A stretch of DNA of 27,018 nt, taken from contig JAPEVF010000624.1 of assembly GCA_029747585.1 (NCBI GenBank), forward strand, positions 1 through 27,018. The letters are read 5' to 3'. Both the position numbers and the translations under genes were made by a program. This stretch comes from Pleurotus djamor. Its lineage: Eukaryota; Basidiomycota; Agaricomycetes; Agaricales; Pleurotaceae. Positions 1 through 10,667 of the stretch are shown piece after piece (the first letter of the stretch is position 1; the number at the start of each line of letters is the position of its first letter). The notes under the pieces are model-generated. The model was not told where the DNA came from and searched no databases. It saw only the letters and a program-made list of their open reading frames with translations.

Positions 1-225
1 TTTGGTTTGTTTTCCACATTATACCCTCATTTCCTCGCTGTCCCATATCTCCTTGATCAATTCGCCTTGCTTTGATCTATTTTCANCCATTCTACTAGCC
101 CTCTGAATAGATAGTGAGAACCTCTTATTCCATGCCACCTTCAGCTAAGTACTTCTAGCCATACATTGATCCATCAGTCACTCTTGATTCCTCTTCCAGA
201 CGATCATCCTTCATTCTTAGTCACT

Positions 226-822
226 TTAACTATCTATGTAAATATTTGTGAAGTAGGTTTCTACATCTCCCCAGCTGCCATTTCTGCAAATATCAATTGA
301 CCTTATGGTAGAGATGAGTATGCTGCACTGTGTTTGAGCATCATCAATCATTTGAATGTGTATAGTAATTGGGTGTAATTCAGCATTATATATTAAATAC
401 CATGGAGCGTTGAGTCTAAAATTAGGCTGTGGGTATCTAACCAGGTCTGTTAATATCCTGTCAACCATCTGTATGAGACTATCCAGAAAAGTCACAGCAG
501 GTACCCAATCTGTCAGCCCTGTAACCCTGTAAGCCTCTGGCAGCTCTGTAATGTTCTGTGCAGAACTGCAAAGCTTATCTGTTTTTCCTGATGCTGCGCC
601 GCTCAAGATCACAATTTTCTCACTCTTCATCACCAGCAACGAGAGATCATATAGTTGTGCCTTCGTGCCATCGCCTGCGTCGTCAAGCGGTAAAGTCATC
701 GTCATCTTCGGAGGAGGAAAAGGAAACGTATGTTTAAAATTCCTTGGCAGCCCGTCAGCCAAGAAGAGCATCATGTGACCATTTATCGTGAAAAGAGAAG
801 TTGAGAAGAGATTCAGTTCCAT
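226..822 (-). CDS. Hypothetical protein, 198 aa, single exon
   Basis: This is an uninterrupted 198-codon frame from ATG at 822 to a stop at 226. Chance alone rarely leaves so long a frame open at this base composition, so I take it as a probable gene or gene relic. I recognise no family. The product has a short hydrophobic N-terminal stretch (about residues 8-24) that also contains His, Asn and Gly, so it is a weak signal peptide at best. A proline/methionine patch (about 34-44) and a mixed hydrophobic body follow. No intron is needed. The region upstream (on the minus strand) is repeat-rich and has no partner gene. It could be a lineage-specific protein or a piece of a decayed transposon ORF; the sequence does not decide between them. 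Confidence 0.35.
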   Translation of the reverse strand: MELNLFSTSLFTINGHMMLFLADGLPRNFKHTFPFPPPKMTMTLPLDDAGDGTKAQLYDLSLLVMKSEKIVILSGAASGKTDKLCSSAQNITELPEAYRVTGLTDWVPAVTFLDSLIQMVDRILTDLVRYPQPNFRLNAPWYLIYNAELHPITIHIQMIDDAQTQCSILISTIRSIDICRNGSWGDVETYFTNIYIDS

Positions 823-1140
823 TCCAAGTAATATTAATACAACACCCAGTCCAATGCATGTCTACAGTTGAACACCAGACTCTGGTGATCGGATACATCA
901 ACTACTCCACCCACCGTAAGATGAGGAGGATACATCAACCTGCTGTCACCTGTTCCTAATAAACTTTCATAGATAATCTCGCAGTCGTGCGATGCTCACC
1001 GTTTCCTTGCCGTCTCTCCTCTCCCTAGATGGGCCTTGATGTATCTATTCTGATAGGCATCGCAGGAAGCCGATCTTCCTTCAGTTCGTTGTTCGATCTT
1101 CCTTCTGTAAGGGCAACTCCGAGAGGGGCTCAGGGGAACT

Positions 1141-1254
1141 CCTAGGTGGAGGGAATCCGAAGTATATTAGTAATAGCTGGGAATAGCTAAGTACCTACTC
1201 ACCTAGGTGGAGGGAATCCGAAGAGAAAAGGCTAAGGATTCCCACCCACCTAGG
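1141..1254. repeat. Direct repeat pair plus inverted copy (hairpin)
   Basis: A 22-nt unit beginning CCTAGGTGGAGGGAATCC occurs identically at 1141-1162 and 1202-1223. A near-perfect reverse-complement copy lies at 1235-1253 (GGATTCCCACCCACCTAGG). The second and third copies could form a hairpin of about 18 bp with a 15-nt loop. This is typical of the ends or core of a small non-autonomous element, but no target-site duplication was identified. Confidence 0.75.
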
Positions 1255-1321
1255 GCGGCTCTATATACTAACTATGGACAGTACCTAATAATTATAAGTA
1301 AGATGTAAAGTAACATGTGTT

Positions 1322-1830
1322 CTACAGCAATGCTGTAGAGCGCACAATAGCACCGAATCCCGAGTGAACGGCGTTCATACGGGATTCGACTTGTAACGAA
1401 CGAAAGAAGAAAAGGAAAGTGAGAGAGGGAGAAGAGAGAGAAAAGGAAAGGAGTGAGGGATTGGCGAATCCCGAAATGACGAATACAGTGGGGTTCGGGA
1501 TTCGTCCGGGATTCGACATGTGTACAAATATACAAATGTACAAGTCCGAAGGGTGGCGAGGTTCGACCGGGGTTCGAGGTTGGCAACTTGTGATGGGCGT
1601 AGCTCATGGGGCGTTGTAGATTAAGGAAAGCCCTTGCAGGAGGATAATAGTATAGGTGTATACTACCTCCTGCAACACTCAGAAGATTGTTACGGTCACT
1701 TAGGGAAGTGGGGTTGGGCGACGAAGGATGGTGATGGGAGCGCGCGTGGTGCGAATGGCATTCGCACCGGGATTCGGGATTCGACCGGGATTCGTGACAG
1801 CGATGGTGGGCGGAGAAACCTGTAGGGAGG
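1322..1830. repeat. Cluster of GGGATTCG motifs and short palindromes
   Basis: The octamer GGGATTCG, or its complement CGAATCCC, recurs at least eight times (for example 1353-1360, 1381-1388, near 1470, twice near 1500-1520, and three times at 1769-1795), often extended to CCGGGATTCGAC. Perfect palindromes are interspersed: 1322-1338 (CTACAGCA-A-TGCTGTAG) and 1749-1767 (GTGCGAATG-G-CATTCGCAC). The density far exceeds chance for this window, and the motif is absent elsewhere in it. It is most likely a degenerate satellite or small mobile element. No ORF is needed to explain it. Confidence 0.7.
1402..1460 (+). repeat. Purine-only (GA) tract
   Basis: Nearly every base from 1402 to 1460 is A or G on the plus strand (two T interruptions). 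It lies inside the GGGATTCG repeat block. Such mirror-like purine runs can form triplex or act as nucleosome-poor spacers. No gene is attached to it. Confidence 0.7.
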
Positions 1831-3176
1831 TGGAAACAGAGGGGTTAGGGGTTGGAATTGAGTGTCCCCTTACACAATCCTTATAATAGGCTACCGATCC
1901 GCGCGACACCTATGATCACGAGGCATTGGGAGCCTAAACTGCGCAGCTTCCTTTGTAGTCAAACATCCTTACCTCGTGAGCTTCTGCTCCAGCTATCAAG
2001 TTGCTCAAACTTCGAGCCGGTCATTGGCTTCGCGGAAGGCTCTCATCACCCTGTGGCGAAAGTCACTCTTCGAGTCCGAAGAGTATATCTTACTCTTTTC
2101 CTTCGCCGCCTACGCCTACGCTCCATTTCTCTCCGCTCGCTTAGAGATGGCCGCCACCCCAGCGGTCCACTGCCTTTTGTTTACACCGTTCCTCATGGTA
2201 TCCACCCACGCTGAGATTCTGTCAAAATTCAAAAGAACCCATTACAGCAATCGATCCAGGAGAGACCTGACGTGTGCCAACTTTCTATTTATCCTCGAAC
2301 GGGTCTCATGACTGAAACCCAAGGACCCTTCTCTATTCTTATACAAAGCGTGCCTTTTGTATCTCTCTATCGCGGCAGGACAGTTCGATTTGTTATCCCT
2401 CGACTTCTGGGACAAAAGCTTCGATTTCATGTATCACAATAACCCTATGTACATACCCTTCATGCATCCTGGTAATTTTCACTCACGAGTGGTTGGTTAC
2501 CTCAGGCTTCTTTACGTCCTCGCTTAGAAACACCTCTTCATATCACACTTACGAACGGTTAAGAGGAGAGTAAAAGAGCCTCAAAGCGTCCGTTTGCCAT
2601 AAGTCTCCGATAAGCTGGCCCAATACCCAACGGCATGAATTGCATTCTGCGTCTATATGGAATTCCAAGAACCTTTGGCTGACGCAGTCAATGACGAGTG
2701 TTCTTGCGTTTACTCCACCTTACGACCTCAAATCTCGGAATCGGGCGGTGAAACTGTGAAAATTCACTACACGCTTTCAACAAGGTTTGGGACCACTTAT
2801 CTTGGTTGCTATCATTGACGAAGCAGGTAGCGTGAGTATCGGCGTGCTCTTTTGACGGACTTTTCGATGCGATGCTTCTATAGAAGTGACCTTGTTAATC
2901 AACTTTTCTGTGGCCGGTTACCGGGCGCGAGTGAACTGTGAACGAGTTCTCGGGTATACCAAGTTCAATCAAGGAAAGCTTCGTTGCCCAGAAGGATGTC
3001 CCACCGCTGGCGTTTTCAGGAACTCGCCCCAAAATCCGGTTGGGGCTTCGCTATCAAAGTAGGGTATCCACTTCCACTCTATAAGTCCTTTCTATCATCT
3101 TCTGAAAGTTCTTTTCTTCCCTTAGCTTGCGAATACACTGCTCTAGAGTATGGATATGCATACCAAAAGTGACTGA

Positions 3177-4494
3177 ATGCATACACCCTCGCCGAAAGGC
3201 GATCATAAGGTCGACTTCGATCAACGCCCTGCGTTCCAGATCTTTACCCCAGAAAATGTCCCTTTTTCGCACTTCCCCGCTCGCGTGATCGATGACGCAC
3301 TTGCTCATGCGCTCGTGCTCTGCTCTACTATCTACGTCCTACAAAGGTGAGATCTCACCCTGTGTAAACAACATGGCAGTCAGTCAGTTGGATGCAAATC
3401 AAGAATCCTAACATCATTTACGGCCGGCAACCTACATTCCGACAAGTGTGACCACGACTCGCGGTCGTTAACAGCATAGAAAGTGCGCCTCCCTGCCCGT
3501 CTTCCTTTATTTGGGGCACTTGAGGCTGGGTACCTTTAAGGGGGAAGAAAGGTACGACGCGAATAGGAGCAGACAAAGAATGATCCGTGCCCGAATTGCC
3601 ATTTGAACGACAATTTGCGATAATATACGAGAAAAAAAATCATGCATGGTTAACATAACTGCCGATGTCCGTCAGGAAAAGGCATGGTTAACATACTTAG
3701 CTATAGATGATGGACCGAAAAAAGCCGAGGATCAGTCATCGTTTGAACTTGGGAAGGAAGTACTTCACGGTAAAATTCTCAATGGAATCTTGAAGTCACC
3801 GGGAAAACAGTACCAGGATTCAAGATCGCACTGGCTGTTGATCTAGTCTATACGGATATTCCGTCAAATCCGAAATCACTCAAGGACAGGAAGAAGCGTT
3901 GTTACCTAAGGTCCGGTAAGTTGTTTGTTCGCACCTCACGTCTATTTGTTTCCTTTGTTCCATGTCATTCTGGCGTCCTTCGAGGACTCTATTGATGGTA
4001 GGCTGGTGACCTCGTCATGTGGGTCAAGGCCGTATGGTCGGTGCAGATCAAGTCCGAGAGGTCCATGCTGCGGTTCCTGGAGTTTGATGCATTCTTGAGG
4101 AAGGGTACAAGTGTAGAGTACGTCTACTTGGACAAAGGCTTTCTGTTAGAAACCTCTGATCGCGGCAGGCCTGAAAGATAACTCCAAGTTAATGATGGGT
4201 ACCTGAGATATCGTCGGAGACTGCGAGAGAGCGAGTACCCATCCAACCTAGTTAACAAGCTGACAAAATCGCATGGAGATGTGAGTAGACTTACTCCTAT
4301 CCCAGCGAAAGCCCCTGAGGCCGTATATTTCCGGATTTATTGCGCCTACGTCCAAGTACCGCCGAGCTCTAGACTTAGACCCAGTAGAGAAGCGGTTGCG
4401 CGAGCACCTGGTAGACATAGCTAATTCGATAGGTCCTGGTGAAACGTCGTGCAACATGAACAATTACAGCAGAATAAGTGAGAAAGGACAATAG
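3177..4494 (+). other. Chain of unassigned open segments, possible multi-exon gene or pseudogene
   Basis: Several plus-strand open segments lie in order between possible splice sites: ATG at 3177 to 3346 followed by GTGAG; 3388 to about 3440; ATG 3646-3769; 3811-3922 followed by GTAAGT; 4002-4181; 4306-4494. Joining them needs introns of only 34-41 nt in places, shorter than the 50-72 nt introns of the well-supported genes here, and at least one junction falls out of frame. I recognise no domain. It could be a real gene with exons I have misplaced, a decayed gene, or chance open frames. The stop at 4494 would converge on SNX3, which ends at 4593. Confidence 0.2.
3644..3695 (+). repeat. 14-nt direct repeat pair
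   Basis: GCATGGTTAACATA occurs at 3644-3657 and again at 3682-3695, 38 nt apart. Each contains the palindrome GTTAAC. The pair sits in unassigned sequence just after an A-rich run. It could be slippage or a footprint of excision; the function is unknown. Confidence 0.7.
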
Positions 4495-4592
4495 TGTACA
4501 ACAGAAAGACGAGCGAATTGCGGCGATAATGTGACTGCGATAAAAAACGGGGCACTGAAGGAGAGCACTATAAAGAGACTGCGCTTCCGTGT

Positions 4593-5351
4593 TCAGATCC
4601 ATTGGTTCCTATCCCAAGCAGGGTCCTGGAGGAAAGCACAAAGGACCTTGCTACCAGTCTGACAGGCTTATCAGCGGCGCACTATCAGGACATGAACAAT
4701 AGAAGCTCACCTGCAACAAAGGATGGCCCGCAACAATACTGAGGAACCTCTCCAAACCCTCGCGCCGACTCTCAATGACTTCATCCGAGAAGCGATTCGT
4801 GAACACCTTTCCCGGCAGCGGTGGTATGTTTACACGAGTGGATTCCCGTTCAAGAATGTCTCGGAAAGCTTCGAAGTCGGAATAGCGCCTTCGAACGACG
4901 GAGTGGCGAAGTTTGAAAGCAGGGATATTGGTCTAGTGACATAGAAAAGCTTCCGCGTGAGCAATAAGGTGAGTTAACTTCGAACAAAGGCTCACCTTGC
5001 AGATTATCTCATAATCGGTGTACATCTTCCTTCCAAAGCCTGCCCGCAAGATAAGAACCGCAGTCATGGAGGTAAAGACAAATCACTCACCGTGGGTTTG
5101 TGGGTTTCGAACTTCGATTTCCAAGAAGCTCTCTGGGACGCTGTACATCTCCTCTATCTAAAGTGGTCATGGCGTGTCGGTGGAGGTGATGCGAGGCCAT
5201 CGATATGGGTTGGAAAAGAAAACCATACGAGTCAGCTAGGTTCGATATCAGTCTCATCTCAAGCAGTAGAGCTGCGTACCGTCTGTTGGCGCCCAGAAAT
5301 CGTAAAGTCCTCGAAGTCAGCACTTCGTGCAAAGGGCGAAACAGTAGCCAT
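4593..5351 (-). CDS. SNX3: Sorting nexin-3 (SNX3/Grd19), PX-domain protein
   Basis: The exons are 5351-5280, 5157-5091, 5039-4996, 4932-4711 and 4658-4593; all four introns are GT-AG (51-78 nt) and the joined frame is 156 aa. The PX domain fills about residues 28-150. [19 protein letters not shown] opens it, RRYSDF (76-81) is the first phosphoinositide-contacting element, PPLPGK is at 98-103, and the protein ends with the typical [10 protein letters not shown]. Length and order match fungal Snx3/Grd19. Known role: binds PtdIns3P on early endosomes and works with retromer to return cargo to the Golgi. No single exon exceeds 74 codons, so the gene is easy to miss and its antisense strand carries misleading open frames (4723-4944, 5092-5382). 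The start ATG at 5351 gives a normal short N-terminus. The PEBP-like gene lies 198 nt upstream on the same strand. Confidence 0.95.
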
Positions 5352-5548
5352 GATTGCAGATAGCAAGGCGCGGTGGGTGTGAGTTGGTGTTCAAGTTGGT
5401 AACGAAGGAGGGCTCTTGGGCATCACCTGGGCATCACACAGCGACCAGAGCGGCGGCTATTTGGCTGAGTCATCTGATGCAAACACGGTTCCTATGACGC
5501 AGCCTCGCACACGAATAAATAGCGACTCTAAGCTCTACAGAGAGCATG

Positions 5549-6515
5549 CTATAGAATAGAGGTAAGGAAAAGACTTCTAAGAACAACAAGTTTGAAAGTA
5601 ATTGTGATGCACAAAGTAGGGATATTGACCATAGACCGCGCCGCGTTTCTCGCATCAGTCGGAGAACTGGGGGCGCCTGAGCTGACGGAGGAAGGGTTTG
5701 TAGATGGACCACTATCCTCAGGACCAACGGAGAAAAATGTTCCTGCTATGGGGCCTACCAGCCCGGTCTGCTCAGCAAATTTGACAAGGTCGAATCCAGT
5801 GCGGGGTGTTGTAGCGTTTGCGAAAGGAGCGGCGACGGTACTAAACGGTGGGGGGCTACCAGAGCCAGCTGCATTCCTGCGACTGAAGACCAAGAATGCG
5901 TATCTATACACATGATAATTAGTCAGTGGTCAGGGAATGAAGTGTAAATACAGCGCAAAGATGACTAGTCACCTGTGGGGATCTGATCCGGGAGGGGGAC
6001 CAGGACCAACGTATTCAACAGCAGCCTGGGTTCGGTTTACCAGTTCTGAGGTAGATGATCCAGGCAAGGAACCACTGAGAACCAAGACCCCACTGATGAC
6101 ATGTAGGAACTCTGCCAAAGAACGGTTTTGGGGTGTGGGCGCATCAGGGTCGACTAAAACNGGCGACGAAGGACCCAGAGGATGCAGCTGGAGGCAGTCC
6201 CGATAGACCAAGGCGTGGTTGTGCAGCAGTGTCTATGACAAAATATTAGACAAGGGCTGGAGGGATAAGATGTGGGGACGAACGTGATACAGTAAGGTTC
6301 ATCCCAGGACGAACCCTTATGGTTTCATTACTGCTAGGAACAGTGTAGACCACCTCTAGAAGACCCGAGGGGTCAAAGGAGGATAACACATCGGGGACAA
6401 GCTTGGACTGAGAAAAGCCTTCCTTGATGCTATTGATCGTGACTTCCTGAGCCACGGCTATGTAGGGATGACAGAGGAGAGTGAAAAGAGAGACGAGGCC
6501 GACTGAAAAATGCAT
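5549..6515 (-). CDS. Secreted phosphatidylethanolamine-binding-like protein (PEBP copy 1)
   Basis: The exons are 6515-6284, 6232-5973 and 5903-5549; the introns are GT-AG (51 and 69 nt). The product is 281 aa if the N at 6161 is treated as an extra base. A signal peptide is visible (cleavage near AVA-QE, residue 22). The PEBP signatures are DPDAP (105-109) and GPPPGSDPHRYAF across the second junction (ligand-pocket CR1 and CR2). A Ser/Pro-rich tail (about 225-255) leads to a hydrophobic C-terminus that might direct GPI attachment, though it contains Lys and Arg and is weaker than in copy 2. PEBP proteins bind phospholipid head groups or act as serine-protease or kinase inhibitors; the role of secreted fungal members is not settled. 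As written, the N breaks the frame of exon 2; dropping it restores exactly the frame of copy 2, so I read it as a base-call artefact, not a mutation. Confidence 0.9.
6161..6161. other. Single N that breaks PEBP copy 1 frame
   Basis: With the N counted, exon 2 of the PEBP-like gene is 260 nt and the conserved DPDAP falls out of frame with the upstream exon. Without it the exon is 259 nt, and both intron phases equal those of the paralogue at 17.0-18.0 kb. The N therefore looks like an inserted uncertain base. The N at 25044, by contrast, sits in frame and stands for a real base. Confidence 0.85.
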
Positions 6516-6554
6516 CTTTGCTACTGGATGACGCAGTACATCGTAGGAGGGCAG

Positions 6555-6561
6555 TTTTATA
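6555..6561 (-). promoter_or_regulatory. TATA box of PEBP copy 1
   Basis: TATAAAA on the minus strand ends 40 nt before the ATG at 6515, a plausible core promoter with a very short 5' leader. Confidence 0.55.
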
Positions 6562-6748
6562 GGAAGAGGTGAAGCGACATATTAGGACATTTCCCGGAGG
6601 AAGAGTACACAATGACCGTGTCATGGCCGCGATCAGAGTCGGCGCGTAGGGCGGTAGAGAGTTGGGCGTTGCGGCATGCGATGTTCGGACTGAGAGTCGG
6701 TGAAGACGAGGCAAGCTCAATTATATTTTACACGATGAAACAAAGACT

Positions 6749-9700
6749 TCAATCAAACTTCTCATGGACAACAATGTCCATCACCGATCTAGGAAAAGGA
6801 TCAAAACCTATGACGATCACGGAAAGTAAGGCTCCTACCTCAAATTCATTGAGAACCCAGACTCTACATCTGACAGAGTAAGTGTATCAACCGAATGCAC
6901 CCCGGGTGAAAGAGCCAAAAATTCCATGCGAACTGATTGACACGTCGACGGACGAAGCGGCCTAGACACGACCAATGCGTTAATCGTCATGATCAGCGCG
7001 GAATGAAGAGGGAACCGCTCACCCAACACGGACACGGTTATCCAACGGCAGAATACCAGGCGATCCACTCCAGTCCTTCGCGCCGGCGCCGACACCGCCC
7101 TTCCTGATCGACCGCTGATCAGGATAGCTAACTTCCAGTCGTCTGGTCCATGTGCTCTGATTGAACACAAATATATCAAGGGTGAAAGTCTCCAATGGAT
7201 ATATCTTTCCATCACCCTCTTTGCGACCTTTTTTCAAAGTACCAGGGGGCGAAGCCATCTTCTCAAGGGAGCCAGAGAGTTCATGCTGTCTTCGAGTTGG
7301 TAAAAGCCCAACACTGACAACAATGGCTTCACCGCTCTCTTCAGCCCGTTGAAGTTCCCTCAACATCGTCTGTTCACCGAAAGCACCCGGAACAGTAGGC
7401 AACGGAGTCGTAGGACTTTTCCCCATCCCAGCACCAGTGCCAGAGATGTTGACACCAAGACCAACGCCTTTAGCGCGTTTGATGTCAATCTTGGGTCCAA
7501 CATTGCCAGTATTCTGGGAGACAATGGGATTCTGAGACGGTGGGACCATCCCTACACCACCAATTGAGGGATATGATGGATAGGCAGGGGTTGGTGGAGG
7601 CATTCCGTCAATGGGACTGGACACCATACGTTCCTCGTTGTCATCCGAAGGTACTCCTGCGAACGTGGCTTGAGGTCCCGGTGTGAATGGGACACCGTAG
7701 GTTGTGGGAGCCTGAAGACCCTGCGAGTTGACAGTCACAGATGGAGGAACATACGAAAGGCGGTTATTCGGTTGGGTATTGGAAGGAGATGGTTGACCAG
7801 GAGGCCGACTGTCTCTAGATGATTGGTAGCTCGGGTTCAGCATGGAAGTTGATGCACGCCAAAGGCCACCTGATCCTGGTCTTCCTGAAGGACCAGCACC
7901 TCCAGGGAGAGAGAACCGTTTCGGAGGAAGCCCAGCGACAGGCGACACATTGGATGAAGAGGGTGACTTCACGGGCACACTTGCTCGTCTGTCCGATCCA
8001 TCACTGCTCAGCCCATTTCTGGGATTAGGAGAGCGTGATCCAGAGAAGGTGACAGGAAATGGGGATGCTGGCTCGGGGAGAGCTTCCCGGATCCTAGAAT
8101 CAGGGTGTCGATCTTGTGATGCCAACTCGCGAACGGTAGGTGTAGATGCCGCGAGGTCAAGAACGCAGTTCCATCGAGAAGCGAATACCTTCGTCGGATA
8201 GACTTTATCTGAAGGTTGTTCAGTTGATGGAAGTACCACTGGGCGGCCGTGGACTGTAATAGAAACAGCACGCTGGAGATCCGGGTTGTGAGCACCGGCT
8301 ACAGATGGATCTCGAGAAAGTGAGAAACCGTCCATGTCGTCTGGGGATTTGAGGAAGGAGACTGCGTAGAGGAGATTGTACTGGCCAAAGCTTTCGATGT
8401 GAAGGGGGAAGACACTTGCACCATCACCCCCATTCCAACCAATGAGTCGGCTAGTAGCTCCCTCTCCTCCGATGCGCACGTCAACCTTCTCAACTTCAAA
8501 CGTAATCCCAGGACCTGAGTCGCCCGAGTTCTCAACCTCGACAGAGAGGATGACAGTACGTTCCTCATTACCCGATTCTCGGAGCTCTTTGCGCTCAGCT
8601 GCTTTCTCCGCGTCTGTCTCGTCACCATCTTCTTCGTCACTATCTTCGTCCTCCTCCCCTTCGTCACCACGATCATTCATCTTCGCACCTGAGCCAACAC
8701 CTGCAGTCTGTTCAGAGCCTTCTTCATCATCACTAGGATAATCTTCAGATCCTTCATCATCTTCAGCTTCTAGCATGACGGCAGGGACGAATACTGTGCG
8801 CATCCTGACCCTGAACCCCGAAGCTGTCCCCAGTGTCTTCCTGAAAGACTTCCGCAAGGTAGGATGCGAAGTGCGGAGAGTAGTGAGGGGAGAGGGTGAA
8901 GGGGCTACGGGCGAGGGGAGCGAAGCGGGGGAAAGAGCGAACAGTTTCCTGCGACTGACAATTCCGAGACGAGTCGTTGGTAGATCGAGTGACGCTGATG
9001 CATCTCCATACGTTGCGGGTAGGGAATGAAATGTCGGTCCACAAGCAAGGCCTTGTAACAGGTTGACCTCGTCAAGTCCGTTGAGTTCATTGCTTTGACC
9101 ATCGTCTTGATGACCGTTTGGAGAAGGAAGGGGTGCATCCACGGAAGACGTAGCGATACCATGTTTGGCGAAGAACGGCGTCAAAGGGTGGTTGGGGTAT
9201 TGCTGAAGGGATATCGGCTTTTCTCGTAGCGTTTCGGACACGGTCAGACAGAGCAAGGGCTCGGTGTACTTGAGCTGCAAGAAGGACACCCGCAGGCCAA
9301 GTTTATACACCGCCACCCACACCTGGTCTTCCTCAGACCACAGCAAGCAGAAGCCTTCATCAACCTCATCCTTTGTGGTGTTCTGACCCCAGATGCTAGC
9401 CATGAGCAGCGTTCCCTCTGCTTGTACGTACTTCTTGTCATTGTCGGCGGTTAGAGGGGTAGGATTTGGCGTATTTGGTGGGTAAATGGATGGATGACTC
9501 GTCCCTGGGCGCGGGTTGAGCTTGAGACCAAGCGAAGTACGAGGAGGCGCAGATAGTCTCGTCGTATCTGGGGTATCTGGAAACCTCGCGGGTGCAGATG
9601 AGATATACGTCGCTTCAAGGGTGATCTGAAGGTGCGCTATGAAGGCGAGCAGCTCAGATGGCGGGTCTTCTTGCGAAACCGGTTTATCGGACAGAGGTAG

Positions 9701-9936
9701 ATTGATTTGCACCGTCAAAATCGCGTTCAACTGTTCGTCTTAGAGTTATAAGATCTCTCTGGAAACGCGTCATCTGGGACACACGCACCGAAGAATGCTT
9801 GTTTCCGTTCTGAAGGGCCTTGCTTCAGACGTGCAAGCCAGTCATCCGTAGAACTTGCTGGAGGAAATTCTATCGAAGTATTTGGGATCCATAAAGAAAG
9901 GACCGACGAGCTAAATAGTGTTTCGAAGTCGGTCAT
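6749..9936 (-). CDS. TRS65: TRAPPII complex subunit Trs65
   Basis: The exons are 9936-9789, 9738-7023, 6961-6839 and 6788-6749; the introns are 50, 61 and 50 nt, all GT-AG. The product is 1008 aa. The N-terminus (MTDFETLFSSSVLS) and the C-terminal block (PLRPSTCQSVRMEFLAL, then GFSMNLRSVMDIVVHE) are typical of the fungal Trs65 family. A strongly acidic Asp/Glu run (about 375-435) and a long Ser/Pro-rich low-complexity region (about 590-760) separate the conserved ends. Trs65 is a TRAPPII-specific subunit that supports nucleotide exchange on Ypt31/32 at the trans-Golgi. The internal TTG at 9730 is not the start: splicing from the ATG at 9936 adds 52 conserved residues. The last exon is only 12 codons plus stop and is supported by its VMDIVVHE match. 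It is transcribed away from the Sec2-type gene 1.66 kb upstream. Confidence 0.92.
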
Positions 9937-10667
9937 GGCAGTTGGCAGAGCCAAAGATTTACACAGGCGCCAAAAAGGCCATCTCCTTGTTTGCCAGCTA
10001 CGCTGCAACCAAATATGGGCTACCTACCGCTACGGCATCAGCAAAATGGAGGACATCTGTCAGTGTTATGGGGTTGGCCAACCATAGCTTGTCAAGCTTC
10101 AAGCTTCAAGACTGGCATATACTGGTGCGCGTCTGGCCAGGGCCTGATCAACCTATAGTGAAATTGGCCAGTACGGCACCACTTCATCAGGCTTGCCAGT
10201 TTCGCCAGCCTCCAGGCTGGCCGCATATATAAGGCATTGACCAGGTTATACCAATTTGACGACATGACATTAGTATCGCGTGGAAATGAGCGACTGGTAG
10301 GCTAATCTCATCATTCTGAAATGCTCAGATAAATATGCAAATATATGATCAAATGGATATCATTGGGGGGAAGCATACGGTAACAAAAGCTAAGCCTATG
10401 AGAAGAGCTCCTCCGGAGTGGATATATGCATGTCGAAAGTAGCTGAGAGCGGGTCTGAGTGAGAGAATACAATAGTAACGAGGCTGGAAACTCACAGTCA
10501 TCGCAAAATGCCTCCTCCAAGAGTCGGAGCCACGACCGTGAGACAGAGACACTGCGAGGTCCGTTAGTAAAATGAAAAAGTTGGAGACATGCGCGTTTAC
10601 TTACAAAGGAGGCCAGGGATTCATATATTCAGCATCAGATGGGATGGCTAGATATATGCGCGAGCAT
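9937..10667. other. Intergenic region upstream of Trs65
   Basis: No gene I can support. It contains a perfect 12-nt palindrome GGTTGGCCAACC (10072-10083), a doubled AAGCTTC run near 10096-10110, an 18-nt inverted repeat (10204-10221) and the AT-rich string CATATATAAGG just after it. On the minus strand at about 10350-10680 several good splice-site-like signals occur (GTAAGT near 10606, GTGAGT near 10499), hinting at a missed multi-exon gene, but no frame joins across them convincingly. Confidence 0.4.
10204..10221. repeat. Perfect inverted repeat, 8-bp stem
   Basis: GCCAGCCT-CC-AGGCTGGC, followed two bases later by CATATATAAGG. The surrounding 200 nt is rich in GCCAG and TGGCC words. It could be an operator-like site at a promoter or a repeat relic; no adjacent plus-strand gene was found. 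Confidence 0.6.

Larger units (their letters stand above)
823..3176. other. Gene-poor interval with repeat block
   Basis: No recognisable gene here on either strand. 1140-1830 holds short direct and inverted repeats (listed separately). 1976-2526 (+) is almost one open frame (one stop at 2309-2311), and a second open stretch runs from about 2657, but neither matches a family I know and neither has convincing splice partners. I read the interval as intergenic or decayed sequence. Confidence 0.5.

Noticed and set aside
2336..2526. Open stretch 2336-2526 (+) with aromatic-rich sequence as a membrane-enzyme exon
   Set aside because: No recognisable motif, no clear splice sites, and open runs of this size are expected by chance in several frames.
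4723..5382. Plus-strand open frames at 4723-4944 and 5092-5382
   Set aside because: They are antisense to SNX3 exons 1-4, whose spliced product matches the sorting nexin-3 family over its full length.
7161..9029. Long open frames antisense to or out of frame with Trs65 (for example 7842-8201 +, 8442-8741 +, 8299-8676 -)
   Set aside because: They mirror the low-complexity Ser/Pro and Asp/Glu regions of Trs65; no independent domain or splice support.
9727..9730. TTG at 9730 as start of the Trs65 ORF
   Set aside because: A 50-nt intron joins it to an upstream exon beginning with ATG at 9936 and encoding the conserved Trs65 N-terminus.
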